From the NCBI RefSeq assembly GCF_014762685.1, contig NZ_JABURM010000005.1, forward strand, positions 496,001-560,000: a stretch of 64,000 bases of DNA. The letters run 5' to 3'. The notes beneath the pieces are model-generated. The model saw only the letters and a program-made list of their open reading frames with translations. It was not told the origin of the DNA and made no database searches. The stretch comes from Gracilimonas sp. (GTDB lineage: Bacteria > Bacteroidota > Rhodothermia > Balneolales > Balneolaceae). This document shows positions 45,236 to 53,685 of this stretch, piece after piece. The position numbers were made by a program, and so were the translations under genes. Every line of letters starts with the position of its first letter. The first letter of the stretch is position 1.

Positions 45236-48079
45236 TTACTTAATAAGGGTAAGCTTTTTATAAAGCACTTTTTTACCAGTTTTTAGTCGATAAATAAAAA
45301 CACCACTTGACAAAGGTTGGCCGTTTGCATCTTCTCCATTCCACCGAACCCGATAGAAACCGGGTTGTTGTTGTGAGTTTATTAGTGTCAGGACTCTTTG
45401 TCCCAAAATATTGAAAATGTCTAACTGTACAGGAACCTGACCGACTTGTTTTGGAATACTGTATTCAATGACGGTTTGCCCGTTAAATGGGTTTGGATAA
45501 TTTTGAGCTAACTTGAACTCACTTGGGACAACTTTTCGAGTATTTTCCTCAATATCTGTTGAGTTTCCTAACAGTAATGAATAGTAGGTGATTTCTTTTT
45601 TGGGGTTCAAATAAATGGATTTATCATCAGAAAGTTTATGAGTTTTGGCTGTCTGTATATCTACCAGAACTGCCTGATGAGGAGCTATGTTTTGTAGACC
45701 GCTAATTCTCAAATAAATTTCAGAACCAGGTTTAGCTTTTAATTGCAGCTGAAATTCATGTAAGCCATTTTTTTGCTTTCGTAAATCTATAGCAAGCTGA
45801 CGGCTTAGACTCTTACTTTTATTATCGGGTATCATTGTAAGTTTGTAAGGCTCGAAATCACCCGGAGGTGCAAATTGATAGACTCTCTTTATTCCATTTG
45901 TATTAATTCCGGCTTCTATGGTTGAATAGCTTTTCCCGTCTTTTAATACTGAAACATCTAAACTTTGTTTTGCAGGTATTTTTTGATTGTTAGCAGTAAA
46001 TTTTTCCTTAGAAATTGCAGGTTTGGGGTAAGGAATATGAATATGCTGCAAGGAATCCCTGTTAAAAAAGTAATAGCCATGGAACGGCTGTAAAATTTCT
46101 GATTGACTAAAGGAGCCATTAAATTCCCAAATAACATCTTCTAATTGGTTTACAGATTGAACATAACTCCAGGATACAGCTTGATTAAAAGGATTAGAGA
46201 TAATATTCCATCCGGGGTGCAGAGAAATTGTGTATGCTGCTTCATTGTTTAGTGGTACAGTTGGGATTGAATCTTTAAGTTGAACTTTTCTTTTACTAAG
46301 AACCCAGAATCCTCTTCCGGGGCTCAGTATAAATTGTTCTGAACCATCGAATTCTATAAGATAATTTTCATCTGAACCATTATCCCAAAAAGCATTCCAG
46401 TCTTTGGAATGTGTACCTTTAAATAACTGATCTAAAGATATTTCTGATTGAGCCGGCACTCCAATTAGCCGATAACTGTTGCTGGAAAAAGTAGAAGGAA
46501 AAGAAAAAGTATGATCTAAAAAAACAGATTGTGCATAAAGAATAAATGGCAAGCTTATAGCATAATTGTCAGGATTTTGAGTGTCTGAAATTTTAATGTT
46601 GGCTTGGTCAGAAGAATAATTTGGTACATCCCAAATATATGAACCACTACCGGCATTGACTTCATCAGCTATCAATATCCATGAACTGTCGGGGTGAAGG
46701 CGGTACTCAATATTTAAATTTTGAATGCTTTCGTCTGCTGACCATGTAATGGTATAAGTTCGCTTCGCCTCAACAATTTCCTGCTTAGCCGGATTGCTAA
46801 TGATAACCGGAGAATTCTGTGACCTAGTGATAAAATTCCAGGTTTCTGACCAATCACTTTTACCTGCATCATTAAAAGCTCTGATTCTCCAATAATAAGT
46901 AGTAACAGATTCCAAGCCTGATAACTGATGAGTAGTAGATGCATGATCTTCGACTTCTTCAATCAAATTATTAAAACTGTTATCTGTAGCCACCTGAACA
47001 TGGTAGGTATCGGCCCGGTCGGCACTGTTCCACTGCAGGGTGGGGTTGGTTGCGACTCCGGTTGCCCCGTTTGAGGGTGAAACCAAAGTGGGGGCATTCG
47101 GTGGAGTAGCCGGGGGATCTTTGACGGTAAAACTCCAAATGTCAGACCACTCGCTGTTTCCTCCCTGGTTGGCCGCCCGAACCCGCCAATAGTAGGTGGT
47201 AGAATGGTTGAGCCCGGCCGGTTGATAATTAGTTTGACTCAGCCCGGATTGATCAACCACCGGAGAGCTGAAGTCTGTGCTTGTGGCTACCTGAACATGG
47301 TAGGTATCGGCCCGGTCGGCACTGTTCCACTGCAGGGTGGGGTTGGTTGCGACTCCGGTTGCCCCGTTTGAGGGTGAAACCAAAGTGGGGGCATTCGGTG
47401 GAGTAGCCGGGGGATCTTTGACGGTAAAACTCCAAATGTCAGACCACTCGCTGTTTCCTCCCTGGTTGGCCGCCCGAACCCGCCAATAGTAGGTGGTAGA
47501 ATGGTTGAGCCCGGCCGGTTGATAATTAGTTTGACTCAGCCCGGATTGATCAACCACCGGAGAGCTGAAGTCTGTGCTTGTGGCTACCTGAACATGGTAG
47601 GTATCGGCCCGGTCGGCACTGTTCCACTGCAGGGTGGGGCTGGTAGAGGTCTCATTGGCTCCATTGGCAGGTGAAGCAAGGATAGGTGTTTCAGGCGGCT
47701 CAGGTACATCTTCTTGTGTTGTAAAATTCCAGATATCAGACCAACCGCTTAATAGTAGCCCATTAGAAGATCGCACTCTCCAATAATAAGTCGTTTCATA
47801 ATTAAGACCACTAACTTCATATGTAGTACCGGTAAGGCCGGATTCATCTACAATAATATTATCAAAGTTTGGATCTGTGGCAACTTGTAATAAATAGCTG
47901 CTAGCACCGGAAGCACTGTTCCATTCGAGCGTAAGAGTAGTAGGCTGATTGGTCGCTCCATCAGGTGGTGATTCCAGAACCGGGGTGTCTGGGGTAAGTT
48001 GAGCGAAAACCGGTTCAGTAGTTGCAAAGAAGCAACAAACAAAAGCGGTGATCCATAAGATTTGTTTAGATAACTTCAT
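45236..48079 (-). CDS. Secreted FN3-repeat protein with C-terminal sorting domain
   Basis: A 947-residue extracellular protein. A signal peptide (to about PVFAQ) is followed by four fibronectin-type-III-like repeats of about 99 residues (about 33-420), each with TYYWRVRA-type strands. The second and third share one identical block because of a DNA duplication. A beta-rich middle part and the C-terminal domain FKLAQNYPNPFNGQTVIEYS...GVFIYRLKTGKKVLYKKLTLIK complete it; that ending is the sorting signal used by type IX-like secretion in related phyla. It is the last gene of the Wza-led - strand unit and probably acts as an adhesin or matrix protein bound to the polysaccharide. Confidence 0.88.
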   Translation of the reverse strand: MKLSKQILWITAFVCCFFATTEPVFAQLTPDTPVLESPPDGATNQPTTLTLEWNSASGASSYLLQVATDPNFDNIIVDESGLTGTTYEVSGLNYETTYYWRVRSSNGLLLSGWSDIWNFTTQEDVPEPPETPILASPANGANETSTSPTLQWNSADRADTYHVQVATSTDFSSPVVDQSGLSQTNYQPAGLNHSTTYYWRVRAANQGGNSEWSDIWSFTVKDPPATPPNAPTLVSPSNGATGVATNPTLQWNSADRADTYHVQVATSTDFSSPVVDQSGLSQTNYQPAGLNHSTTYYWRVRAANQGGNSEWSDIWSFTVKDPPATPPNAPTLVSPSNGATGVATNPTLQWNSADRADTYHVQVATDNSFNNLIEEVEDHASTTHQLSGLESVTTYYWRIRAFNDAGKSDWSETWNFITRSQNSPVIISNPAKQEIVEAKRTYTITWSADESIQNLNIEYRLHPDSSWILIADEVNAGSGSYIWDVPNYSSDQANIKISDTQNPDNYAISLPFILYAQSVFLDHTFSFPSTFSSNSYRLIGVPAQSEISLDQLFKGTHSKDWNAFWDNGSDENYLIEFDGSEQFILSPGRGFWVLSKRKVQLKDSIPTVPLNNEAAYTISLHPGWNIISNPFNQAVSWSYVQSVNQLEDVIWEFNGSFSQSEILQPFHGYYFFNRDSLQHIHIPYPKPAISKEKFTANNQKIPAKQSLDVSVLKDGKSYSTIEAGINTNGIKRVYQFAPPGDFEPYKLTMIPDNKSKSLSRQLAIDLRKQKNGLHEFQLQLKAKPGSEIYLRISGLQNIAPHQAVLVDIQTAKTHKLSDDKSIYLNPKKEITYYSLLLGNSTDIEENTRKVVPSEFKLAQNYPNPFNGQTVIEYSIPKQVGQVPVQLDIFNILGQRVLTLINSQQQPGFYRVRWNGEDANGQPLSSGVFIYRLKTGKKVLYKKLTLIK
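46992..47639 (-). repeat. 297-bp tandem repeat, 2.2 exact copies
   Basis: A 297-bp unit (99 codons, one FN3 domain) starting at 46992 is repeated exactly at 47289 and again at 47586, where identity stops near 47639. The unit is visibly more GC-rich than the rest of the gene. Exact identity means recent duplication or gene conversion, and the copy number may vary between strains. Confidence 0.93.
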
Positions 48080-48127
48080 GACTCTGGTTAGTATAATTTC
48101 TATTTAAAGCATCATTCGAGCACTTGG

Positions 48128-48643
48128 TTATTTATGGATTGCGGGTCTTCCCGGGGGGAACGGAAGATTATCGTTGTCGCTTTTCCATATTAGCCCAAGG
48201 GTAGTACCGGCTCCAACCAGAACTGCGCCTGCAGTAATGTAAATCCATTTTTTATTGACTGAAGAAGACATGTTTTCCGCATTCACCATGAATTGAATAT
48301 TACTTTCATCTACCCCATTTGGGAAATCTTGCAGTACACTCCATTCAATTCTTCGTTCTTTACCGGGAAAAACATTTTTCCCTAAATCTCCGCTAGCAGC
48401 AGGGGAGGTAATTTCAAAGTTTTGATTTTCACCAAGGGAAAGCAATAATTTTACATCAAATTTGGTGTCCTTATTTTTTGCTAGCAAATCATAGTAAACT
48501 CTAACAGTGTCTGAGTTTTGTGAAAAATGTACATTTTCAATGCGCGGTAATTTTTCTTTCGATTTAACTCCTGAAGATGACCTGCAACTGCAGAAAAAGA
48601 AACCTATAATGATTAATCCAAATGTAATTTTGTTAATTTGCAT
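48128..48643 (-). CDS. Small lipoprotein with C-terminal membrane helix
   Basis: A 171-residue protein. I chose the ATG ending at 48643 (MQINKITFG) because it begins a clean lipoprotein signal (FFFCSC); an earlier start adds nine charged residues. The middle part is a beta-rich domain (RIENVHFSQNSDTVRVYYDL ... GKERRIEWSVLQDFPNG) of a kind seen at the N-terminus of Bacteroidota-group envelope proteins, and a hydrophobic helix lies near the C-terminus (WIYITAGAVLVGAGTTLGLIW). It overlaps the WecA-fusion gene by 11 bp and precedes the FN3 gene by 48 bp. A role in envelope assembly is a guess. Confidence 0.75.
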   Translation of the reverse strand: MQINKITFGLIIIGFFFCSCRSSSGVKSKEKLPRIENVHFSQNSDTVRVYYDLLAKNKDTKFDVKLLLSLGENQNFEITSPAASGDLGKNVFPGKERRIEWSVLQDFPNGVDESNIQFMVNAENMSSSVNKKWIYITAGAVLVGAGTTLGLIWKSDNDNLPFPPGRPAIHK

Positions 48644-50588
48644 AATTGAGGTTTTTTGCTTTTTCGTCAAAATGTTTAAACTGGTTTAATTTTCTTAATT
48701 GAACATCAAAAAATTTTATTTGTAGATTATTTTCCAAACAAATTTGATAAATACGGCGCATTACTTCTTTCGAAATAGTGGCATCAGTTATATGGAGTTC
48801 ATCAATTTTTTTTGTTTTAATAAGGCGCTTTAATTTCCAGTGGCCACCGAAAACAGAAAATCCATTTATAAGTTTCCCTTCCATATAAGGGTCTTCATCA
48901 ATAAACCCGACAGGTGAGTATTTTTCCGATTTAAGCGCCAATATTTGTTGTAGAGCAAGCAATCCTTGAGTTCCTGCTCCGTAAATTAGTACCCGACGAT
49001 TGTCAGTCCTTGATTTGTGGAAAAGGTAACGGAGTAAATGAAATGAAACCCTTATGCCAAGGATGCAAGTTACCAGAAAATAAAAGTTGAGTATATACAG
49101 CAGATAGCTGAAAGAAAGGAGATCAGCCAAAAAGAAATAGTGGATAACACTTGTTAGTGTGATTGCCGTAAATATTGACTTAATAATTTTAAATACATCG
49201 GCTATTCCCAAACGGTTAATAGTTTCTTTGTATAGGCTTGTCAGCCAGAAAGTTATTGACTGAATGATTAATGGGAGACCGAGTATAATGGCAGTGTCTG
49301 CCTGATCTCTAAAAATCTTATTTAGTTGATCGGGAAATTGAAAATATATTGAACCTACAAAAGCAAGAATAATGAAGGTACTGTCAAGGATTTTAATAAA
49401 GTGCCGCTTGTTAATAACCAATGATTTGTAGATGTCATAAAAAATTCCGTTGTGTAAAAGATCAATTTCGTTATACCTCAGTTTACTGATTCCCATTTTG
49501 ATGGTGGCAGCAATTATTAAAGAGATAAATACTGCAGTACTTGTTTGACCTGTTATGGAAATAGCAAAGGCACTGATTCCGAATAAAAGTGAAACAAGAT
49601 ATAGTACTAATACAGTATTCTTGTGAGAAAACCCATAGCTGATCAGCTGATGATGAATATGAGATTTATCAGGTTGAAATATTGAATGAATGATCTGTTT
49701 AAATGAAACACTTTCATTATTCTTTTTTTTATTTGGCAAGAACCATGAAAAAAATCGACGCACCATTGATAAGATGGTATCAATGATAGGTAGACCTAAG
49801 GCAAATATGGGGACCAGTACGGTAAAAGTGGTAGAAGCTTTGGTAAGGCCTTCAATAGAAAGTACCGCTAATGAAAAACCTAGAAACAAACTTCCGGAGT
49901 CTCCAAGAAAGATGGAAGCAGGACGAAAATTGTACCATAAAAAACCAAGTATTGAACTTGCTAAAAGTACTGATATGAGGGTAATTGTTGGTTCTCCTTG
50001 TATAAAAGCAATAGATGCAATAGTTCCTAATGCGATTACAGCAATTCCGGCTGCTAATCCGTCAAGTCCGTCAATTAAGTTAAAGGCATTAGTAATTCCT
50101 ATAATCCAAAGAACAGTAATAGGATAGGACAGAAAAGAAAGTGCAAAATTTCCTGTTCCGAGAGGATTGTCAACCACGGAGATATTAATTCCTGCAATAA
50201 AAAGACATGAAGCCGCTATAAATTGAGCCAAGAACTTAGGTCCAGGTTTCAGGGTTTTAACATCATCCCAAATACCAATTGATAAAACAAGTATAAAGGA
50301 AACAAAAATCAGAAAATATTGGACAGGCCTAGTGATAAATCTACGTTCACTTTCAGGTATAATATCTGAAAGAAGGGAAGGGGCAAGAAATCCTATTAAT
50401 ATTATTCCAAGAACAAAACTTATAAAAATTGAAAGTCCCCCAAGCCGTGTTACAGGTTGGGTATGTACCTTTCTATGATCAGGCAGGTCAACCGCCCCGA
50501 TTTTTTGGGCTATAATTTTCGCCGCTGGTGTTAGCAACAGAGATAAAACCAAGGTTAAAACAAAAACTATGAAGATTAAATTTGTCAT
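48633..50588 (-). CDS. WecA/MraY-type glycosyl-1-phosphate transferase fused to a Rossmann (CoA_binding_3-like) domain
   Basis: A 651-residue membrane protein. The N-terminal half (about 1-360) is a multi-span polyprenyl-phosphate sugar-1-phosphate transferase with DGLDGLAAG and GDSGSLFLGF, which starts a lipid-linked glycan. After further spans (about 390-520) a cytosolic nucleotide-binding domain follows (RRVLIYGAGTQGLLALQQILALK), as seen at the N-terminal part of WbpM/CapD-like dehydratases, without the catalytic short-chain-dehydrogenase part. The fusion would couple priming-sugar transfer to a regulatory nucleotide-binding module. It lies in the Wza-led unit, so it probably starts the exopolysaccharide. 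Confidence 0.88.
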   Translation of the reverse strand: MTNLIFIVFVLTLVLSLLLTPAAKIIAQKIGAVDLPDHRKVHTQPVTRLGGLSIFISFVLGIILIGFLAPSLLSDIIPESERRFITRPVQYFLIFVSFILVLSIGIWDDVKTLKPGPKFLAQFIAASCLFIAGINISVVDNPLGTGNFALSFLSYPITVLWIIGITNAFNLIDGLDGLAAGIAVIALGTIASIAFIQGEPTITLISVLLASSILGFLWYNFRPASIFLGDSGSLFLGFSLAVLSIEGLTKASTTFTVLVPIFALGLPIIDTILSMVRRFFSWFLPNKKKNNESVSFKQIIHSIFQPDKSHIHHQLISYGFSHKNTVLVLYLVSLLFGISAFAISITGQTSTAVFISLIIAATIKMGISKLRYNEIDLLHNGIFYDIYKSLVINKRHFIKILDSTFIILAFVGSIYFQFPDQLNKIFRDQADTAIILGLPLIIQSITFWLTSLYKETINRLGIADVFKIIKSIFTAITLTSVIHYFFLADLLSFSYLLYILNFYFLVTCILGIRVSFHLLRYLFHKSRTDNRRVLIYGAGTQGLLALQQILALKSEKYSPVGFIDEDPYMEGKLINGFSVFGGHWKLKRLIKTKKIDELHITDATISKEVMRRIYQICLENNLQIKFFDVQLRKLNQFKHFDEKAKNLNYAN

Positions 50589-50624
50589 AAATTTTAGCCA
50601 ATTACTTTCAAGCGTTTTGATTTA

Positions 50625-51617
50625 TTACTGTCCTGAGTATTCATCAAGCAGACCGTACATATTTAATTTTTTGTCGAAAGCTTTTAGGGTTAGCCCCAAC
50701 AGCCGGGCTGAATTTTTCAATGAGTCGACGTTATGAATCACTTCTTCTATTAATTTCTTTTCAGCCGCTCTAAAACTCAGATCCCTTTCAAGTAATAAAA
50801 GATCATCTTCATTAGGTTGACCGGATTTTACCGAAAGAGGTAAGTGTTCAGGTTGAATGCTGTTCCCTGCTGAAATTATAGCAGCATGTTCTATTGCATT
50901 TTTTAACTGTTGCACATTGCCTGGCCAGTCATAGCAAATGCACTGGTAAAGAGCTCTGATTGAAATTTCCTTGGAAGCAAAAGAATAGCGTCGTGCAAAA
51001 TCGTCTTTCAAGAAATAGTTAATTAGATAGGATATCTCATCTCGGCGATGACGCAGTGGCGGATAAAAAATTGCTTCATGATAATTTCCAAGTTCGCTTT
51101 GCAATAACTTATATCGGTATTTGGATTGATAGAACAAATTAGTGTCAATTGAAATAATTATATGAACATCAATAGGTATGGAAGATTGTCCGCCTATATG
51201 TTTGGACTCGTTGCCTTTAACTGACTTCAATATTTGGAGCTGTAATTTTTTAGAAAATGAATCAAAACCTTTTAAGAAAAGTGTGCCACCATTACATTTT
51301 TCCAGAAACCCTTTGTTGATTTTAACACCATTTTCGGTAAATGAGAGATAGCCAAAGATATTTTCTTTTGCTTCATTTTCATCTGATAGTGTGTGACAAT
51401 CAATCAAGTGAAAGGGTTTATCATTTCTGTCGCTTAGTTCATGTATCCTTTGAGCGAGCCATGTTTTTCCGGAACCATATTCACCTATAATTACCACACT
51501 TTCAGCATCTATAGCTGTGTTTTCAGCATGAGCTAATATTCTTTGTACAAGATTATTTCGCATGGCATCGGTTTTTTTGGAATTAAAAAGTGTGCATTGA
51601 TGGTATGCAGTAATCAT
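50625..51617 (-). CDS. Degenerate sigma-54-activator-like AAA+ protein
   Basis: A 330-residue AAA+ protein with Fis-type HTH (SLKNSARLLGLTLKAFDKKL). Walker A is intact (GEYGSGKT, 45-52), but Walker B reads LFLKG (113-117) instead of LFLDE, the GAFTGA loop is replaced by SFTENG, and the arginine-finger region reads YRYKLLQSE rather than FRxDLYYRL. It should bind nucleotide and DNA but neither hydrolyse ATP normally nor open sigma-54 promoters. Lying inside the exopolysaccharide operon, it may modulate the active activator encoded at 38672, for example by mixed oligomers or by competing for its site. That is inference. Confidence 0.85.
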   Translation of the reverse strand: MITAYHQCTLFNSKKTDAMRNNLVQRILAHAENTAIDAESVVIIGEYGSGKTWLAQRIHELSDRNDKPFHLIDCHTLSDENEAKENIFGYLSFTENGVKINKGFLEKCNGGTLFLKGFDSFSKKLQLQILKSVKGNESKHIGGQSSIPIDVHIIISIDTNLFYQSKYRYKLLQSELGNYHEAIFYPPLRHRRDEISYLINYFLKDDFARRYSFASKEISIRALYQCICYDWPGNVQQLKNAIEHAAIISAGNSIQPEHLPLSVKSGQPNEDDLLLLERDLSFRAAEKKLIEEVIHNVDSLKNSARLLGLTLKAFDKKLNMYGLLDEYSGQ

Positions 51618-51621
51618 TTTT

Positions 51622-52626
51622 CTAAAAGTTTAGTGAGATGCTCATTTGGTGAGTTTGACCTGATCGATCTAAATTATTTATAGAAAAGGTGTAGTCAACT
51701 TTTACAGGGTCTAGTAACAACCCAAAACCAATCCTGCTGCCTTGGATAGGAATGCTATGAAAGTAACCACCTCTAAGTCTGAATATATCTTTGATATAAA
51801 CTTCAAGCCCTCCTCTATATACCAAGCCTTCTTCTCCGAATAGTTTTTCATTGGAAAATGACAAAACAAAGTTTGGGTATTCCCTTATTGAAGGAAACCG
51901 TAAAGTTGCCCCGATTTCCAGCCGTTGAGGAAGCTTAACAGTTTCCATTCTTGTGATATCATCATTTACAGTGCGATAATAAATAATTCCGTGTCCTATT
52001 CGATGATTTTGATAGCCGGTACCTCTGTAAACAGCACCATAGCTTACAAGTGGAGAGGGCGTATATACAATGCCTAAACTTGCATCTCCCGACCATGTAG
52101 TGGTTGATTCAGTAACACCCATATATGACCGGATATTCAAGCCAACATAAACGTCTTCAATCAGAGACTGTCCATAACCAACATCTAAGGTATATTGGTT
52201 GAAGTATAGACTGGAATAATCAGACAACCGCGAATCCGGCTTAACCTGATGATGGAAAGTAGCACCTATTATCATGTTTTTGTTTGGGGCAAGTTTTACC
52301 GGAACGGTTATATTTTCGACCGCAATATTTTTAGATTTGTTATAGATGGAGTTGATCATGGCTTTTGTGCTTAGAGTATTTAAAGCAATAAGTGCCGGAT
52401 TGGAGTAAAGGCCACTCACAGTAATAGGGTCTGCAATAACAGCATTAGCTAATGCTGTTGAACGGGCATCTAAATCTGAATACCAGAACTGATAGTGTGA
52501 ACTATCAGTTGAGGTGCTGTTCTGTCGTGCATTCCCTGTTTTTGTTATAAATACAGCTAAGAAGCAGATCAGTATAACAGTCTGAATTGATTTTATATTT
52601 AGGTATTTACAGAATAATTTGAACAT
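51622..52626 (-). CDS. PorV/PorQ-like outer membrane beta-barrel protein
   Basis: A 334-residue protein with a signal peptide (about 1-33, ending TGNA). The block ARSTALANAVIADPITVSGLYSNPALIAL matches the N-terminal signature of PorV/PorQ/UPF0164-type barrels (small residues, then NPA). Alternating strands follow to the terminus MSISLNF, which ends in phenylalanine as outer-membrane barrels do. It is packed between the Wza-like and AAA+ genes with gaps of 11 and 4 bp. It may help secrete sorting-domain proteins encoded nearby or form part of the polymer export site. Confidence 0.78.
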   Translation of the reverse strand: MFKLFCKYLNIKSIQTVILICFLAVFITKTGNARQNSTSTDSSHYQFWYSDLDARSTALANAVIADPITVSGLYSNPALIALNTLSTKAMINSIYNKSKNIAVENITVPVKLAPNKNMIIGATFHHQVKPDSRLSDYSSLYFNQYTLDVGYGQSLIEDVYVGLNIRSYMGVTESTTTWSGDASLGIVYTPSPLVSYGAVYRGTGYQNHRIGHGIIYYRTVNDDITRMETVKLPQRLEIGATLRFPSIREYPNFVLSFSNEKLFGEEGLVYRGGLEVYIKDIFRLRGGYFHSIPIQGSRIGFGLLLDPVKVDYTFSINNLDRSGQTHQMSISLNF

Positions 52627-52637
52627 TAATATTCTTG

Positions 52638-53369
52638 CTAGTTAAAAAGTCTGGATAAGGTGAAAAGAAGTACTACATCTCGAATGAAACTGGAAAGCTC
52701 TCTGACCATATTCTCTTGTTGAGGCACATATACGATATCTCCAGGGTAGACGAACGCAAGAGAACTGGTATTCCCTTTTTTCAGATAATTTGTAAGGTCT
52801 ATTTCAACTAATTCTGTTGCTTCTCCGCCCTTAAAAATTTTAATTTTTCTCAGATCTGCTTGATCTGTTGCTCCTCCGGCTTTCGAGAGTATTTCAAACA
52901 AGGATGAGTTATCTACTACAGAGTAGGTGTCAGGACGGCCTACAGACCCTAATACGGATACCAGATTTCTTTGTGGGCTGCTAATGCTGACTGAAAGGTT
53001 TATTTCACCTTTTATATACCCGGAAAGTTTATTTTCAAGTTCTTCTTTGAATTGGTCTTTACTTAATCCCCTGGCTTCAATTTCACCCACTAGGGGCACT
53101 GTTATTATTCCTTGGGTATTTACAGTTCTTTGAGTATCAAACTCATCATATCCCCATACAGAAATCTCTATTTCATCACCAGGCTGAATAGTATATTCAC
53201 TGGCTTTACGTTGAATCATCAAAGAGCTTACTTCTGATTTAGAAAGTGTCTCTTGATTTATTTGATTACTAGAAGCACATCCGGTAAATAATACTGTTGT
53301 TAAGAGTGAAATAACCAGTATGGGATACTGTGTTTTTATAAAGCCGTAAAATAAAAATTCCTTTAACAT
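52638..53369 (-). CDS. Wza-like polysaccharide export lipoprotein
   Basis: A 243-residue lipoprotein (lipobox LFTGC, Cys31). A polysaccharide-export domain (about 55-140, YTIQPGDEIEISVWGYDEFD and GIITVPLVGEIEARGLSKDQ) is followed by one SLBB domain (about 143-215, VSVLGSVGRPDTYSV ... DQADLRKIKIFKGG) and a C-terminal amphipathic helix. It forms the outer-membrane exit for exopolysaccharide. It is the first gene of the - strand arm; a candidate sigma-54-like element lies 59 bp before its ATG. Confidence 0.93.
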   Translation of the reverse strand: MLKEFLFYGFIKTQYPILVISLLTTVLFTGCASSNQINQETLSKSEVSSLMIQRKASEYTIQPGDEIEISVWGYDEFDTQRTVNTQGIITVPLVGEIEARGLSKDQFKEELENKLSGYIKGEINLSVSISSPQRNLVSVLGSVGRPDTYSVVDNSSLFEILSKAGGATDQADLRKIKIFKGGEATELVEIDLTNYLKKGNTSSLAFVYPGDIVYVPQQENMVRELSSFIRDVVLLFTLSRLFN

Positions 53370-53412
53370 TCCAATTTATTAAGTGTGTGTTCAAAGCTTC
53401 ACCTATTACTCT

Positions 53413-53428
53413 TTCAATAAGCATGCCA
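53413..53428 (-). promoter_or_regulatory. Sigma-54-like promoter element upstream of the Wza-like gene
   Basis: On the - strand, TGGCATGCTTATTGAA has the GG-N10-G spacing of -24/-12 promoters with TGGCAT at -24 and TTGAA at -12 (consensus TTGCA/T). The C-to-A change at -12 makes it weaker than the sites at 56945 and 63025. It lies 59 bp before the ATG. Confidence 0.5.
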
Positions 53429-53614
53429 AACCTTAAAAAAAATGAATTATATGGTTTTAAGAATGTTCAAAGGGGTTTTATAAACGAGTAAATTATATCT
53501 GCAAAATTTTTTTACAGTGGTTTAAACTCTTTATGCAATTACTTTGTCTTAAATTTTCACAATTATTAAACACCTTATAGTAGTAGTGTAAATCAAACAG
53601 GCTATTATATTTAT
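53429..53614. other. Intergenic region between Wza-like gene and subtilisin terminator
   Basis: AT-rich sequence upstream of the - strand export operon, with no coding frame seen. With the promoter-like element and terminator on either side it completes a 316-bp gap. Confidence 0.5.
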
Positions 53615-53646
53615 TAAAAAAGCGACTGAGTTTTGCAGTCGCTTTT
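53615..53646 (-). terminator. Rho-independent terminator after the subtilisin gene
   Basis: GCGACTG pairs with CAGTCGC, extended by A-T pairs on both sides, across a 7-nt loop; the - strand copy runs into six T residues. It lies 40 bp past the stop of the S8 peptidase gene. Confidence 0.85.
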
Positions 53647-53685
53647 AAAAAATGACGCAGACGAATATTAAGTAGGTTCAGAGAC

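Noticed and set aside
46714-47639. Repeats considered as a CRISPR array
   Set aside because: The repeated unit is 297 bp and codes for FN3 domains in frame; there are no short repeats with unique spacers.
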